Positions 29,632-41,123 are shown, numbered from the stretch's first letter. The stretch: 64,000 nucleotides of DNA from Sphingomonas sp. PL-96 (GCF_020707215.1 NZ_JAJFET010000005.1:186001-250000), one strand, 5' to 3'. Program-made: numbers and translations. Notes: generated by a model from the letters alone, not told the origin.

Positions 29632-31785
29632 TCAGAAGATCCCCAGGAACTTCTTGCGCTGCTTCTTCTTCTCGTCGCCCGAGGCTTTGCCGTCCTCGTC
29701 CTTCGAGGGGGTGCCCACGCCCACATCGTCGCGCGGCTTGCCCTTGGTGGTGCGCTGCGCCTGGGCGGTGGCGCCGGCCAGCACCGGTCCGCATGCTGCC
29801 GACTTCGCATCGCCCACGTCGACAAAGGCGAGCAGCCCGCCGATCGGAGTCGCCACTGCCGCCAGCCCCAGGCCGATGCCGGCGCGACCGACCAGTTCCG
29901 GGCTGATCACATCGAAACCGGGCTGCGCGAAATAGCCGTTGATGCCGACCGGCGATTGGCCCGCGAACAGCGAGAATTTCTTGGAATCCGCCCGGAACGC
30001 CAGGTCGATCGCCTCGGTCTTGAAGCTGAAGCCGCCGCGGCCCAGCATCACGTTCTTCTGCGTGTCGATCAGGATCGGGTCGGCCGCTGCCACGCCGTTG
30101 CGCACGGTGAAGCCGATCAGGCCACAGTTGATCTGCACCGGCTCCTTCAGCTTGCCCTCGAACATCTTCTGGATGAACGTGCCGACGTCGATCTCCGACA
30201 GCTGGATGTTGCGCGCCCAGAAGCTGCCCTTGGGCATGATGAAGGCGATGCGCCCGTTGGAGCTCGCCAGCGAGTCATGCACGCTGTTGCCGCTGCCGGT
30301 CATCTTCACGCGCGCCGAGATGGTGCCGCTGGTGCCCGCCTCCGCCACGCCAAAGCCGGCGAGCAGCCTGCCCATCGGCGTCGGCGTCAGGCGGATGTCA
30401 TAGTCGGTGAAGACCGGCGCCCGCCGCGCGTTGATGGTGATGTCCGACAGCAGCGTGCCGCGCGCCATGGTGAAGTTGAGCGGCGACAGCTTCAGCAGCC
30501 GGTCGTCGAGCGTGAGCCCCAGCTTGATGTTGGAGATGGGCACGTTCTTGGAACGCACCTGCCGGACCGTCCAGTTGACCTTGGCGTCGAAGTTCTTGAG
30601 CGCGTCGACGTTGAGCGGCGTGTCCGGCAGCAGCCGCGGCGTGCCGCCGACCCGCGTCACCGTGCCCGCCTTGCCCTGCGCATCGATGCGATCGGGGTTG
30701 TAACCGATGAACGGCGCTACATCGAGCATGTCGAGCGTGCGCGTCGCCAGGTCGGCGGTCAGGTACATGCGCGGCTCACGCTGGAACACGCTGAACCGGC
30801 CGGAGAGGTCGCTGGTCCCGAAATTGCCGCGCAAGCGGGTGAAGCGCCACTCCTCGCCCTGCTTGGTGAGCGCCGACGCCAGGTGATAGCGCCGCGTGTC
30901 CGGCACGGTCAGGCCGAACACCTGGAACAGGGTCGCCAGGTTGCGACCGCGCAGGTCGACCTTCAGGTCCGAACCCTCGATCACCGTCGGCTCGGGCAGC
31001 GTGCCGGTTACGGTGCCCACCGCATCCACCGCCCGCACGGTCAGCGCCAGCTGGGTCTGCCCGCCCGCAAGCGCTGCGTTGGGAGACAGCAGCGCGCCGG
31101 TCAGGGTGAACGGAATGCCGCGCGCGCGCCCGTCGCCGTCGAAGCGCACGGCGTTCGCGACCTTGCTGTCGCGCGCCTCCACCGTGCGGAAGCGGACGTT
31201 GGCCAGCACGCGCATCGACGGGTCGCTGTAGCGCAGCCCCGAATTGCTCACCGCCGCCTGGCGGATCACCGGCATGTCGAACGGCTCGCCCTTGGCGTTG
31301 GGGTCGCCAAAGGTCCAGGTGTTGCGGCGGTGGTCGGCGTCCCAGGCCAGATCGACACGCGCGCCGTCCAGCCCCAGCCAGTTGACCCGCCGCTTGCCGA
31401 ACAGGAAGGTCAGCGTCGCAACCTGCGCGTCGAACTTGCGCGCCTGCAGGAAATTGCCCCCGCCCGCCCATTCGGGGTTGGAAACGGTCAGCCCCTCGGC
31501 CAGGAACTTGAGGTTGATCGGGTTGAAATAGAGCTGGAAATCGCCTGCCACCCGCACCTGCCGCTCGGCCGAGCTCGACGCGATCTTTTCGAACGTGTGC
31601 TTCAGGAAGCGGCCCTTGGTGATGAACAGGATCGCCCACACCAGGAACAGCGCGATGAAGATGCCGAGCACCACCCGCAGCAGGATGGTGAGCCAGCGCG
31701 GCCGCCCGCGCCGCGGCGGTGCCGCCGGAGTTGCGGCGGGCGGCGGCACCTGGTCCGCGACGGGGGGCAGTTCGCGATCAGCCAT
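29632..31785 (-). CDS. AsmA-family protein
   Basis: Large periplasm-facing protein of 717 residues. A Pro-rich cytoplasmic start is followed by one membrane helix (about 31-55) and then the AsmA N-terminal region ([26 protein letters not shown]) and repeated beta-strand blocks to about residue 640. AsmA-like proteins act in outer-membrane lipid handling, by bridge-type lipid transfer or assembly. The C-terminus is a charged Lys/Asp tail ([20 protein letters not shown]) that is not part of the fold. It stands alone on the minus strand. Confidence 0.88.
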   Translation of the reverse strand: MADRELPPVADQVPPPAATPAAPPRRGRPRWLTILLRVVLGIFIALFLVWAILFITKGRFLKHTFEKIASSSAERQVRVAGDFQLYFNPINLKFLAEGLTVSNPEWAGGGNFLQARKFDAQVATLTFLFGKRRVNWLGLDGARVDLAWDADHRRNTWTFGDPNAKGEPFDMPVIRQAAVSNSGLRYSDPSMRVLANVRFRTVEARDSKVANAVRFDGDGRARGIPFTLTGALLSPNAALAGGQTQLALTVRAVDAVGTVTGTLPEPTVIEGSDLKVDLRGRNLATLFQVFGLTVPDTRRYHLASALTKQGEEWRFTRLRGNFGTSDLSGRFSVFQREPRMYLTADLATRTLDMLDVAPFIGYNPDRIDAQGKAGTVTRVGGTPRLLPDTPLNVDALKNFDAKVNWTVRQVRSKNVPISNIKLGLTLDDRLLKLSPLNFTMARGTLLSDITINARRAPVFTDYDIRLTPTPMGRLLAGFGVAEAGTSGTISARVKMTGSGNSVHDSLASSNGRIAFIMPKGSFWARNIQLSEIDVGTFIQKMFEGKLKEPVQINCGLIGFTVRNGVAAADPILIDTQKNVMLGRGGFSFKTEAIDLAFRADSKKFSLFAGQSPVGINGYFAQPGFDVISPELVGRAGIGLGLAAVATPIGGLLAFVDVGDAKSAACGPVLAGATAQAQRTTKGKPRDDVGVGTPSKDEDGKASGDEKKKQRKKFLGIF

Positions 31786-31832
31786 GCCGGCAAAAACTCG
31801 CCGTAGGCGTAACGAGTTCCCATGAGGTGCGC

Positions 31833-31856
31833 GTGCTCCTGCGCGGGCAGGAGCAC
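31833..31856. repeat. Dispersed hairpin repeat, single unit
   Basis: GTGCTCCTGC and GCAGGAGCAC arms form a 10-bp stem. It is a one-hairpin member of the same family as at 24210, 49733 and 58735, lying in the divergent gap between the AsmA gene and rpmI. Confidence 0.75.
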
Positions 31857-32018
31857 GGAAGAAGTGCGGTTGCGCTCCGCCACCGTGGTTGCACCGCTGC
31901 CGCCATTACGCTAAGCGCGCCGTCTTTCCACGACTCTTCGAGCCTGTCTCGGGGGATCGCCCGGCCAAAAGGGCTGCCGCGGCGATTCTGTTGGGTCGTG
32001 TCAAACAAGGAGAAAAAA

Positions 32019-32222
32019 ATGCCCAAGCTCAAGACCAAGAGCGGCGTGAAGAAGCGCTTCAAGTTCACCGCCACCGGCAAGGTGAAGCACGGTGTGGCCG
32101 GCAAGCGCCACCGCCTGATCAGCCACAATGCCAAGTACATCCGCCAGAACCGCGGCACCTCGGTGCTCGCCGACGCCGACGTCGCACACGTCAAGGCGTG
32201 GGCGCCCTACGGTCTGCGCTAA
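32019..32222 (+). CDS. rpmI: 50S ribosomal protein L35
   Basis: Large-subunit protein of 67 residues, highly basic, with the typical [20 protein letters not shown] start and [15 protein letters not shown] middle. A strong AAGGAG ribosome site precedes the ATG. It is the first of a two-gene operon with rplT 13 bases on. infC, often next to these genes, is not adjacent here; the 233-base upstream gap with a hairpin repeat probably holds the promoter. Confidence 0.99.
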   Translation: MPKLKTKSGVKKRFKFTATGKVKHGVAGKRHRLISHNAKYIRQNRGTSVLADADVAHVKAWAPYGLR

Positions 32223-32235
32223 GGAGGTCTGACAC

Positions 32236-32601
32236 ATGGCACGTATCAAGCGCGGCACCACGACCCGCACCAAGCACAAGCGTATTTTGGATCAGGCGAA
32301 GGGCTATTATGGCCGTCGCAAGAACACGATCCGCATCGCACGTCAGGCCGTCGAAAAGGCCGGCCAGTACGCCTATCGCGACCGCAAGGTTAAGAAGCGG
32401 ACCTTCCGCGGCCTCTGGATCCAGCGCATCAACGCCGGCGTCCGGGCCGAGGGCCTGACCTATTCGCAGTTCATGCACGGCCTGAAGCTCGCCGGCATCC
32501 AGCTGGACCGCAAGGTCCTGGCGGATATCGCGATGCACGAGGGTGAGGCATTTACCGCGATCGTCGCTCAGGCGAAGGCGGCACTGCCCCAGGCCGCCTA
32601 A
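32236..32601 (+). CDS. rplT: 50S ribosomal protein L20
   Basis: Large-subunit assembly protein of 121 residues with the [18 protein letters not shown] start, the [30 protein letters not shown] long helix and the [24 protein letters not shown] globular end. L20 can autoregulate the operon in some bacteria; I see no obvious leader structure to support that here. A terminator follows 26 bases after the stop. Confidence 0.99.
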   Translation: MARIKRGTTTRTKHKRILDQAKGYYGRRKNTIRIARQAVEKAGQYAYRDRKVKKRTFRGLWIQRINAGVRAEGLTYSQFMHGLKLAGIQLDRKVLADIAMHEGEAFTAIVAQAKAALPQAA

Positions 32602-32627
32602 GCGACCTGCAGCGTTACGCGAACATG

Positions 32628-32665
32628 GGGCGTCGGTGGCAACACCGGCGCCCTTTTCGTTTTTG
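32628..32665 (+). terminator. Rho-independent terminator of rpmI-rplT
   Basis: An 11-bp stem with one G-U pair (32628-32638 with 32643-32653) and a GCAA tetraloop is followed by TTTTCGTTTTT. Confidence 0.92.
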
Positions 32666-32706
32666 CCCGCGGCCACTCAGTGGTCAGGGCAAATGAGGAG
32701 GCACGA

Positions 32707-33327
32707 ATGGCGATGCACCTCTGGTGGCTCTACGTCACCGCCGTGTTCCTGATCGCCGGCACCCCCGGCCCCAACATGCTGCACGTCATGGTGCAGAGCA
32801 TCCACCACGGCCCGCGCCGCGCGGTCTTTTCCATGGCCGGGCTGATGAGCGCCAACCTGCTGTGCCTGCTCGCCTCCGCGCTGGGCCTGGGCGCGCTGCT
32901 CCAGGCATCGCCGCGGCTCTATGGTGCGCTGCGCTTCGCCGGTGCCGCCTATCTGATCTGGCTGGGGATCAAGGCGTGGCGGGCACCCGTCTCGGACGCT
33001 CCTAAGGCGGAGGGCTTCACCCGCAGCCGCCCCGGCGCGCTCTATGCGGCTGGACTCGCGACCGGCCTCTCCAACCCGAAGCTGATCGTCTTCGCCGCCG
33101 CGCTGTTCCCGCAGTTCCTGGATCCTGCCCGCCCCTTCTGGCTCCAACTGGCGATCCTGGTCGCGACGTTCGTGGTGATCGAGAGCGGCTGGTACATGGC
33201 GTATGCGCTGGGCGGCCGCTCGCTCGCCCGCTGGCTGGCACCGCCGCGCCGCCAGCGGCTGTTCAACCGCGCGACGGGGTCGCTGTTCATCGGCTTCGGC
33301 GGCCTTCTGCTCGCTGCCCGCGCGTGA
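32707..33327 (+). CDS. LysE/RhtB-family amino-acid exporter
   Basis: Inner-membrane exporter of 206 residues with six hydrophobic segments. Family motifs are AGTPGPNMLHVMVQSIHHG in the first helix-loop, GAAYLIWLGIKAWR, and ATGLSNPKLIVFAAALFPQFLDP. ATG at 32707 is chosen because a GAGGAGG ribosome site lies 5 bases upstream. Homoserine/threonine and lysine are family substrates; which one is used here is unknown. Confidence 0.92.
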   Translation: MAMHLWWLYVTAVFLIAGTPGPNMLHVMVQSIHHGPRRAVFSMAGLMSANLLCLLASALGLGALLQASPRLYGALRFAGAAYLIWLGIKAWRAPVSDAPKAEGFTRSRPGALYAAGLATGLSNPKLIVFAAALFPQFLDPARPFWLQLAILVATFVVIESGWYMAYALGGRSLARWLAPPRRQRLFNRATGSLFIGFGGLLLAARA

Positions 33328-33400
33328 CGCAGGCCCGGAACGGCTTGACCTGAGCCGCCGACTAAGGTTCGGACCTCCCAATCTTGCGAACGGAATTTAG

Positions 33401-34473
<1,073 letters not shown>

Positions 34474-34477
<4 letters not shown>

Positions 34478-36852
34478 AGTTCACCCTTTCCTGGCTGCGC
34501 GAGCACCTCGACACCGACGCCTCGCTCGACGCGATCCTCGACGGCCTGACCGCCATCGGGCTGGAGGTCGAGGGCGTCGAGAACCCGGCCGCGCGCCTCA
34601 ACGGCTTCCGCGTCGCCCGCGTCCTCACCGCCGAGCGCCATCCCCAGGCCGACAAGCTCCAGGTGCTATCGGTCGATGCCGGCGACGGCCCGCTCCAGGT
34701 CGTCTGCGGCGCGCCCAACGCCCGCGCCGGCCTGGTCGGCGTGTTCGGCATGCCCGGCGCGGTCGTCCCCGCCAACGGCATGGAGCTGCGCGTCGCCGCC
34801 ATCCGCGGCGTCGAGTCCAACGGCATGATGTGCTCGACCCGCGAGCTGGAGCTCGGCGAGGACCACGACGGCATCATCGAGCTGCCCGCCGATGCGCCGG
34901 TCGGCACGACCTTTGCCGACTATGCCGGCCTCGACGATCCCGTTATCGACGTCGCGATCACGCCCAACCGCCAGGACTGCATGGGCGTGCGCGGCATCGC
35001 CCGCGACTTGGCGGCCGCTGGCCTCGGCACGCTGCGCCCGCTCGACGCGGTGCTCGGCGACCTGCCCGCGATCGTACCCCAGGGCGCCGGCCCGGACGTG
35101 TCGACGCAGGACCTGGAGGGCTGCCCCGCCTTCTTCGCCCAGACCGTCGCCGGCGTCACCAACGGCCCCTCGCCCGACTGGCTCCAGCGCCGGCTGACCA
35201 CGGTTGGCCAGAAGCCCATTTCGGCCCTGGTCGACATCACCAACTACGTCATGCTCGGCCTCGGCCGCCCGCTGCACGTCTATGACCGCGCTAAGCTCCA
35301 GGGCGGTCTGGTCGCGCGGCATGCGGCAGCCGGCGAGCAGGTGCTCGCGCTCAACGGCAAGACCTACACGCTCGACGGCGGCGAGACCGTGATCGCCGAC
35401 GACGCAGCCGTGCACGACATCGGCGGCATCATGGGCGGCGAGCATTCGGGCGTGTCGGAAACGACCACCGACGTGCTCATCGAGTGCGCCTATTTCACGC
35501 CGGAGACGATCGCCCGCACCGGCCAGAAGCTCGCGCTCACTTCCGACGCGCGCCAGCGCTTCGAGCGCGGCGTCGATCCCGCCTTCCTCGACGAGGGGCT
35601 GGCGATCGCCACCCGCCTGGTGCTCGCCCTGTGCGGCGGCACGCCGAGCGAAGTCACCCGCGCCGGCGAGCCGCCGGTCGACCCGCGCCTCGTCGCCTAC
35701 AACCCGAACCTCGCGGAGACGCTCGGCGGCCTCGCGGTCGCGCCCGAGCGGCAGCAGGAGATCCTCGAACGTCTCGGCTTCGTGGTCGACCTCGAATGGA
35801 ACGTGGTGGTGCCGAGCTGGCGCCGCGACATCGACGGACCCGCAGATCTGGTCGAGGAAGTGATCCGCATCGAGGGCATCGACAAGGTGCCCTCGACGCC
35901 GCTGCCCCGCCCCGCCGGCGTCGCGCGCCCGACCGCCACGCCTGAGCAGAAGCTCGAGCGCCGCCTGCGCCGTTCGGCCGCTGCCCGCGGCCTCAACGAA
36001 GCGATCACCTGGAGCTTTATCGCCGAGGATGCGGCCGCAAGCTTCGGCGGCGGTGCCTGGACGCTCGCTAACCCGATCAGCGAGGACATGAAGGTCATGC
36101 GCCCCTCGCTGCTCCCCGGGCTGCTGTCGGCTGCGAACCGCAACCTCAAGCGCGGCGCCACCGGCGTGCGGCTGTTCGAGATCGGCCGCCGCTATCTCGC
36201 CGACGGCGAGCGCCTGACGCTCGGCGTCGTGCTCGCCGGCGAGCAGCGCAGCCGCGGCTGGCAGGCGGGCAAGGCCGCGCCCTTCGACGCGTTCGATGCC
36301 AAGGCAGAGGCGCTCGCGCTGCTGGAAGCCGCCGGTGCTCCGGTCGCCAACCTCCAGGTCATGGACGGTGCGGGCGATGCCTATCACCCCGGCCAGTCCG
36401 CGACGCTGCGGCTCGGGCCGAAGACGGTGCTCGCCGCCTTCGGCACGCTCCACCCGCGCATCGCCAAGGCATTCGACCTCTCGGGCTCCGTCGTCGCAGT
36501 CGAGCTGTTCCTGGACGCGCTGCCGCCCAAGCGCGGCAGCGGCTTCATGCGCCCGGCCTATGCGCCGCCGGCGTTGCAGGCGGTGACGCGCGACTTCGCC
36601 TTCCTGGTGCCCGCCACCGTCAGCGGCGACGCGCTGGTGCGCGCCGTGCGCGGTGCGGACAAGGCGGCGATCGTCGACGCACGGCTGTTCGACCTCTTCA
36701 CCGGCGCCGGGGTCGAGGATGGCATGAAGTCGCTCGCCGTCGAGATCACGCTCCAGCCGGGCGAGAAGAGCTTCACCGACGCGGAGATCAAGGGGGTCGC
36801 CGACAAGGTGGTCGCTGCCGCCGCCAAGCTGGGAGCCGCCTTGCGTGGCTGA
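34474..36852 (+). CDS. pheT: Phenylalanyl-tRNA synthetase, beta subunit
   Basis: Structural, editing and tRNA-binding subunit of 792 residues. Domains in order: tRNA-binding EMAP-like domain (about 39-148), B3/B4 editing domain (about 210-380), B5 (about 400-470), the catalytic-like core, and a C-terminal anticodon-binding ferredoxin domain (about 700-790, [11 protein letters not shown]). Length and order are standard. The last 8 bases overlap the start of an aldose epimerase gene, which is therefore probably cotranscribed. Confidence 0.98.
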
Positions 36853-37717
36853 TCGGGTGGAGATCGGCAACGGCATCCTCACGGCGGCGATCGACCCGCT
36901 CGGCGCCGAGCTCGTGTCGCTTTGCGATGCGCAAGGCCGCGAGCTGATGACCGACGCCGATCCCGCCTTCTGGACGGGCCACGCACCGATCCTCTTCCCG
37001 ATCGTGGGCCGGCTGGCGGGCGACCGCTACCGGCTCGAGGGCCGCGACTATGCCCTGCCCCAGCACGGCTTCGCCCGCCGCCGCAGCTTCACGCTGGTGG
37101 AGCAGACAGCCGACAGCGTCCGCTTCCGGCTTGAAGACGATGCCGAAACCCGCGAAGTCTACCCGCGCGCCTTCGCGCTCGACGTCACCCACGCGCTCGA
37201 CGGCGCGACGCTCACCACCACCGTCACGGTCACCAACCGCGACACCCGCGACCTGCCGGCCAGCATCGGTTTCCACCACGCCTTCGCCTGGCCGCTCCCC
37301 TATGGCCGCCCGCGCGACGCCCACCGCATCACCTTTGCGACGCCCGAGCCGGCAAGCCTCGCCTCGGTCGAGGACGGCCTGATCGCCTCCGCCCCGCGCC
37401 CGAGCCCGCTCCAGGACCGCGTGCTGTCCCTCTCCGACAACCTCTTCACCGAGGACGCGCTCGTCTGGCAGCAGCTTGAAAGCCAGTCGCTCCGCTACGA
37501 CGCCGGCGAAGGCCCTGCGCTGGAGATCGGCTTCCCCGACACCCCCATGCTCGGCATCTGGACCAAGCCCGGCGCCGCTTTCGTCTGCGTCGAGCCGTGG
37601 CACGGCATCGCCGACCCGGTCGGCTTCACGGGCGAGATCTGGGACAAGCCCGGCATGATGCGCGTCGCCCCCGGCGCCACCCGCAGCGCCGTCCTGTCGG
37701 TAACGCTGCTGCCCTGA
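36845..37717 (+). CDS. Aldose 1-epimerase family protein (cytoplasmic, LacX-like)
   Basis: Galactose-mutarotase-fold protein of 290 residues with no signal peptide. It has PILFPIVGRLAGDRYRLEGRDYALPQHGFARR (sugar-binding Arg and His), a mid GFHHAFAWPLP with paired His, and a late WHGIADPVGFTGEIWDKPGMMRVAPG. This is the LacX/glucose-6-phosphate 1-epimerase-like subgroup, distinct from the secreted epimerase at 4846. The GTG start at 36845 lies within pheT. Its exact substrate is not known. Confidence 0.88.
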   Translation: MADRVEIGNGILTAAIDPLGAELVSLCDAQGRELMTDADPAFWTGHAPILFPIVGRLAGDRYRLEGRDYALPQHGFARRRSFTLVEQTADSVRFRLEDDAETREVYPRAFALDVTHALDGATLTTTVTVTNRDTRDLPASIGFHHAFAWPLPYGRPRDAHRITFATPEPASLASVEDGLIASAPRPSPLQDRVLSLSDNLFTEDALVWQQLESQSLRYDAGEGPALEIGFPDTPMLGIWTKPGAAFVCVEPWHGIADPVGFTGEIWDKPGMMRVAPGATRSAVLSVTLLP

Positions 37718-37784
37718 CCGGGCGCTGCTGGACAAACCCGCGCTTCTCCTATCTGCATGATCAAAAGATCATCGGGAGAGAGCC

Positions 37785-38816
37785 ATGCGACCCTTTTGGA
37801 AGCGCCTCGCCGTCGCGGCATTCGCCGCCCTTGCCGCAGCAGTCCCGGCAATCGCACAGGTGGCCCCCGGCGGCCCCGTCACGCCCTATGTCGATCCGGC
37901 CAAGGCGTACCTCTTCGCCCACATGACCAAGGAACGCTACGGCGTCCTCTATTACTCGGTCAGCCTCGACGGCTTCCACTGGACGCGCCTCAACGGCGGC
38001 AACCCGGTGTCGGCCGACTACCACGGCCATGCCTCGATCGCCCAGGGCTCCGACGGGCGCTACTATCTGGTCGGCAACAACAGCGACGAGGATCCCCTGA
38101 TCCGCTTCTGGGTCTCCGACGACCTCGTCCGCTGGCAGCCGTTCGGCACCTACCGTCCCGACCTGAAGGACATCCCCGGCCACCCGCACGCCATGCAGCG
38201 CATCGGCGCGCCCAAGCTCCTGTTCGACAAGCCCTCGCGCCAGTTCCTGCTGACCTGGCACACGCCTAACGAGGACGGCAACCGTGAGGATCCGGAACGC
38301 TATTGGGCCAGCCAGCGCACGCTCTACGTCCGGTCGCCAGACCTCAAGACCTTCGCCGCCAAGCCACGCCGGCTGTTCAGCTGGGACATGGCGACCATCG
38401 ACACCATCCTCCAGCCCGATCCCCGCGGCGGATACTGCGCGGTTCTCAAGGACGAACGCTACCCGTCCTATGAATGGACCACCGGCAAGACGATCCGCAT
38501 CAGCTGCGCCGCCAGCCTGCTCGGCCCCTATCCGCTCCCCGGCGCCTCGCTCAGCCCGAACTTCCGCGAGGCGCCGACGCTGATCCGCTCGCCCGACGAC
38601 AAGGACTGGCTGCTCTTTTACGAGCAATATGCCGGCACCAGCTACGGCCTCTCGATGGCGCCGACACTGCAAGGGCCGTGGTTCCAGGTGTCGGGCAACA
38701 GCGGCGTTTTCGAATGGAACCGCTACGAGATGCCCGCCGGCACCCGCCACGGCTCGATGCTGCCGATCAGCCGCAAGCAATATGAGGCGATCCGCGCCGC
38801 CTTCCCGGAAGGTTGA
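37785..38816 (+). CDS. Secreted GH43-like glycosidase
   Basis: Five-bladed beta-propeller-type glycosidase of 343 residues with a signal peptide (basic start, hydrophobic core, AIAQ-V). Propeller repeats of the form YYSVSLDGFHWTRLNGG, DGRYYLVGNNS, FWVSDDLVRWQPF and LYVRSPDLKTF are the sign of GH43/GH32-type folds. I cannot place the three catalytic acids with certainty. A GGGAGAG ribosome site precedes the ATG and a small palindrome (ATGATC-AAAA-GATCAT, 37757-37772) lies just upstream. The substrate is unknown, arabinan or xylan side chains being usual for the family. Confidence 0.78.
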   Translation: MRPFWKRLAVAAFAALAAAVPAIAQVAPGGPVTPYVDPAKAYLFAHMTKERYGVLYYSVSLDGFHWTRLNGGNPVSADYHGHASIAQGSDGRYYLVGNNSDEDPLIRFWVSDDLVRWQPFGTYRPDLKDIPGHPHAMQRIGAPKLLFDKPSRQFLLTWHTPNEDGNREDPERYWASQRTLYVRSPDLKTFAAKPRRLFSWDMATIDTILQPDPRGGYCAVLKDERYPSYEWTTGKTIRISCAASLLGPYPLPGASLSPNFREAPTLIRSPDDKDWLLFYEQYAGTSYGLSMAPTLQGPWFQVSGNSGVFEWNRYEMPAGTRHGSMLPISRKQYEAIRAAFPEG

Positions 38817-38820
38817 GGCG

Positions 38821-39060
38821 TCAGCGCGATCGACGCCGCAGGATCACCGCGCCCGCCACCAGCCCCAGCACCAGCAACAACGGAAGATCGAACAGCCACA
38901 GCCGGTCGTCGCCGTTCATGTCCCAGGGCCATGCCGCCCGGCACCCGGTGGAGTTGGGTGCATAGCCGCACGCCGTGCTGCGGAGCGCGGCAGCGGCCAG
39001 AATCGCCAGGCCCGCGATCCCAGCGGCGAGCACGAACAGCAGGTTGGACAAGGCGCGCAT
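38821..39060 (-). CDS. Small hypothetical membrane protein
   Basis: Protein of 79 residues, not recognised. One N-terminal hydrophobic helix (about 5-27), a loop with two Cys and a DMNGDD stretch, then a second helix (about 55-73) and RRRSR at the end. It converges on the GH43-like gene and starts 5 bases past the stop of the LprI-like gene on the same strand, which suggests a two-gene unit. Confidence 0.55.
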   Translation of the reverse strand: MRALSNLLFVLAAGIAGLAILAAAALRSTACGYAPNSTGCRAAWPWDMNGDDRLWLFDLPLLLVLGLVAGAVILRRRSR

Positions 39061-39065
39061 GGTGA

Positions 39066-39629
39066 TCAGCCCGCCATCGGCTGCAGCGTGATCCGCCGCC
39101 GCACCGTTTCGTGCAGCAGGCACATGGGCACGTCGACCATGTCGATCGTCCCGCCCGTCCTCTGCTCCTCGCACTCCGCGTCGCGCCGCCGGATCCAGGC
39201 CCGCTCTTCGACCCGAAGCTTCGCCTGCTCCGCCCGCCCACGCTTGGCCATGGCCGATTTGTAGGCCGCGTTCAGCCGCGCGTCCTGCACCGCCAGCTCG
39301 TCGCGCACGCACGCCCCCATCGCCACGGACACGCCCTTGGCCGCATCGCCCGAGTTCAGGCACGCCTCCAACGCGGGCGAGAGCTGCGCCTCTACGTCTG
39401 CCTCGGTGATGTCCAGCGCCGGTCGCTCCTGTGGCAATGCCGTCGCGGTCGGCTCGGGCGCAGCTGCGGGCGCGGTGGCAGTCGGCACCGGCGCGATGGT
39501 CGCCGCCGCTTCCGGAGCCGGCTCCGACGCCGCATTGTCAGGCGTTGCCTCGCCGTTGCAGGCAGTGGCGAGCAGGATCAGTGCCAGGCCGGAGCCGCGC
39601 GCCGCGAAAAGGGTGGAGAGCATGGCCAT
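39066..39629 (-). CDS. LprI-family (DUF1311) lysozyme-inhibitor-like lipoprotein
   Basis: Exported protein of 187 residues. The hydrophobic leader ends LATACNG, a lipobox-like site, and an Ala/Pro/Thr-rich linker (about 26-70) leads to a DUF1311 domain with the family's pattern DARLNAAYKSAMAKRG, VEERAWIRRRDAECEE and four cysteines (in EACLNS, GACVRDE, AECEEQ and MCLLHE) likely to pair. DUF1311 members include lysozyme inhibitor LprI; most are unassigned. Two ATGs (39629, 39623) are possible starts. Confidence 0.72.
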   Translation of the reverse strand: MAMLSTLFAARGSGLALILLATACNGEATPDNAASEPAPEAAATIAPVPTATAPAAAPEPTATALPQERPALDITEADVEAQLSPALEACLNSGDAAKGVSVAMGACVRDELAVQDARLNAAYKSAMAKRGRAEQAKLRVEERAWIRRRDAECEEQRTGGTIDMVDVPMCLLHETVRRRITLQPMAG

Positions 39630-39740
39630 GCCGTTCCATAACTCGGGCCAGCGTTCAGGGCGAGCGAAGCGGTTGCACCTGCCGCCGGAAACCACCCATC
39701 CGCCCCGACGCTGCACCGCAGCGACGATCCTGGCTTCCGC

Positions 39741-39790
39741 AACCCCGCGCAATTTAATAACACTCGCTTGAAACGAGTCTGCGCGGGGTT
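39741..39790. promoter_or_regulatory. Nested inverted repeat upstream of the bkd operon
   Basis: Perfect 11-base arms (AACCCCGCGCA 39741-39751 with TGCGCGGGGTT 39780-39790) enclose a 28-base AT-richer core containing AATTTAATAA and a second palindrome ACTCG-CTTGAAA-CGAGT (39762-39778). It ends 32 bases before the bkd start in a divergent gap. It could be an operator region or an RNA hairpin; no known site is matched. Confidence 0.5.
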
Positions 39791-39822
39791 CCGGCCCCAG
39801 ACCGCAGGCCAAGGAGAGACGA

Positions 39823-41109
39823 GTGCGCGAAGAGTCGCTGCGACCCAATCTGCCGCCCCTGGCGCTGCACGTGCCGGAGCCCCGCTTCCGCCCCGGCGAT
39901 CCCGTCGATTTCGCCGATGTGGTCATCCCGCCCGCCGATGCCGCGCGGCGCCCCGACACCAGCGCGCAGCCGGCCGAGTTCCATGAACTCGCCTACACGC
40001 TGGTGCGCGTGCTGGACGAGAACAACCAGGCAGTCGGCGCCTGGAACCCGCGGCTGGCGCCGGAAGTGCTGCGCCGCATGCTGCGCGCCATGGCCCGCAC
40101 CCGCGCGTTCGACGAGCGCATGTTCCGCGCCCAACGCCAGGGCAAGACCAGCTTCTACATGAAATGTACCGGCGAGGAGGCAGTGGCCGTCGCCGCCACG
40201 CTGGCGCTCGACTATGACGACATGTGTTTCCCCAGCTATCGCCAGCAGGGGATCCTCCTCACCCGCGACTATCCGCTGGTCGAGATGATGAACCAGATCT
40301 ACTCGAACCGCGGCGACAAGCTTCACGGCAAGCAGCTGCCGATCATGTATTCGTCGAAGGAGACCGGCTTTTTCTCGATCTCCGGCAACCTCACCACCCA
40401 GTACCCCCAGGCGGTGGGCTGGGCGATGGCATCGGCGGCCAAGGGCGATACCCGCATCGCCGCGGCATGGTGTGGCGAAGGATCGACCGCCGAAGGCGAC
40501 TTCCACTCCGCCTGCACCTTTGCCGCGGTCTATCGCGCGCCGGTGATCTTCAACGTTGTCAACAACCAGTGGGCGATCAGCAGCTTCTCGGGCTTCGCCG
40601 GGGCGGAGGCGACGACCTTTGCCGCCCGCGCGATCGGCTATGGCATTGCGGGGCTTCGGGTGGACGGCAACGACGCGCTCGCCGTCTACGCCGCGACCCA
40701 ATGGGCGGCCGAGCGTGCCCGCACCAACCAGGGGCCGACGCTGATCGAGCATTTCACCTATCGCGCCGAGGGCCACTCCACCTCCGACGATCCGTCGCAA
40801 TATCGTTCTGCCGAGGAGGCCACTGCCTGGCCGCTCGGCGACCCAATCGCGCGGCTGAAGGCGCATCTGGTCGCGATCGGCGAGTGGGACGACGAACGCC
40901 ACGCCGCGATGGACCGCGAAGTGGCGGAGGAAGTCCGCGCCGCGCAGAAGGAGGCGGAGAAGAACGGCGTGCTCGGCCATGGCCTGCACCAGCCGCTCGA
41001 CAGCCTGTTTGACGGCGTGTTCGAAGAGATGCCCTGGCACCTGCGCGAACAACAGGCGCAGATGCTGGCGGAGGAAGCCGCCTCCGGCCGCCCCTGGGCG
41101 CGCAAGTGA
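39823..41109 (+). CDS. bkdA: Branched-chain 2-oxoacid dehydrogenase E1 alpha subunit
   Basis: Thiamine-diphosphate-dependent decarboxylase subunit of the complex oxidising 2-oxoisovalerate and related acids from Val, Leu and Ile. The 428-residue protein has the TPP/Mg motif starting GEGSTAEGDFHSA and ending VVNNQWAIS (about 218-253), the FPSYRQQGILL region, and a YRAEGHSTSDDPSQYR phosphorylation-loop-type segment typical of BCKDH E1alpha rather than PDH. The GTG start has AAGGAGA 7 bases upstream. It leads an E1alpha-E1beta-E2 operon. Confidence 0.93.
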   Translation: MREESLRPNLPPLALHVPEPRFRPGDPVDFADVVIPPADAARRPDTSAQPAEFHELAYTLVRVLDENNQAVGAWNPRLAPEVLRRMLRAMARTRAFDERMFRAQRQGKTSFYMKCTGEEAVAVAATLALDYDDMCFPSYRQQGILLTRDYPLVEMMNQIYSNRGDKLHGKQLPIMYSSKETGFFSISGNLTTQYPQAVGWAMASAAKGDTRIAAAWCGEGSTAEGDFHSACTFAAVYRAPVIFNVVNNQWAISSFSGFAGAEATTFAARAIGYGIAGLRVDGNDALAVYAATQWAAERARTNQGPTLIEHFTYRAEGHSTSDDPSQYRSAEEATAWPLGDPIARLKAHLVAIGEWDDERHAAMDREVAEEVRAAQKEAEKNGVLGHGLHQPLDSLFDGVFEEMPWHLREQQAQMLAEEAASGRPWARK

Positions 41110-41123
41110 GGGAGGAGAAGGCG

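Noticed and set aside
33328..33400. pheS attenuator with Phe leader
   Set aside because: No short Phe-rich frame or terminator in the gap; only a partial TTGACC box without a convincing -10.
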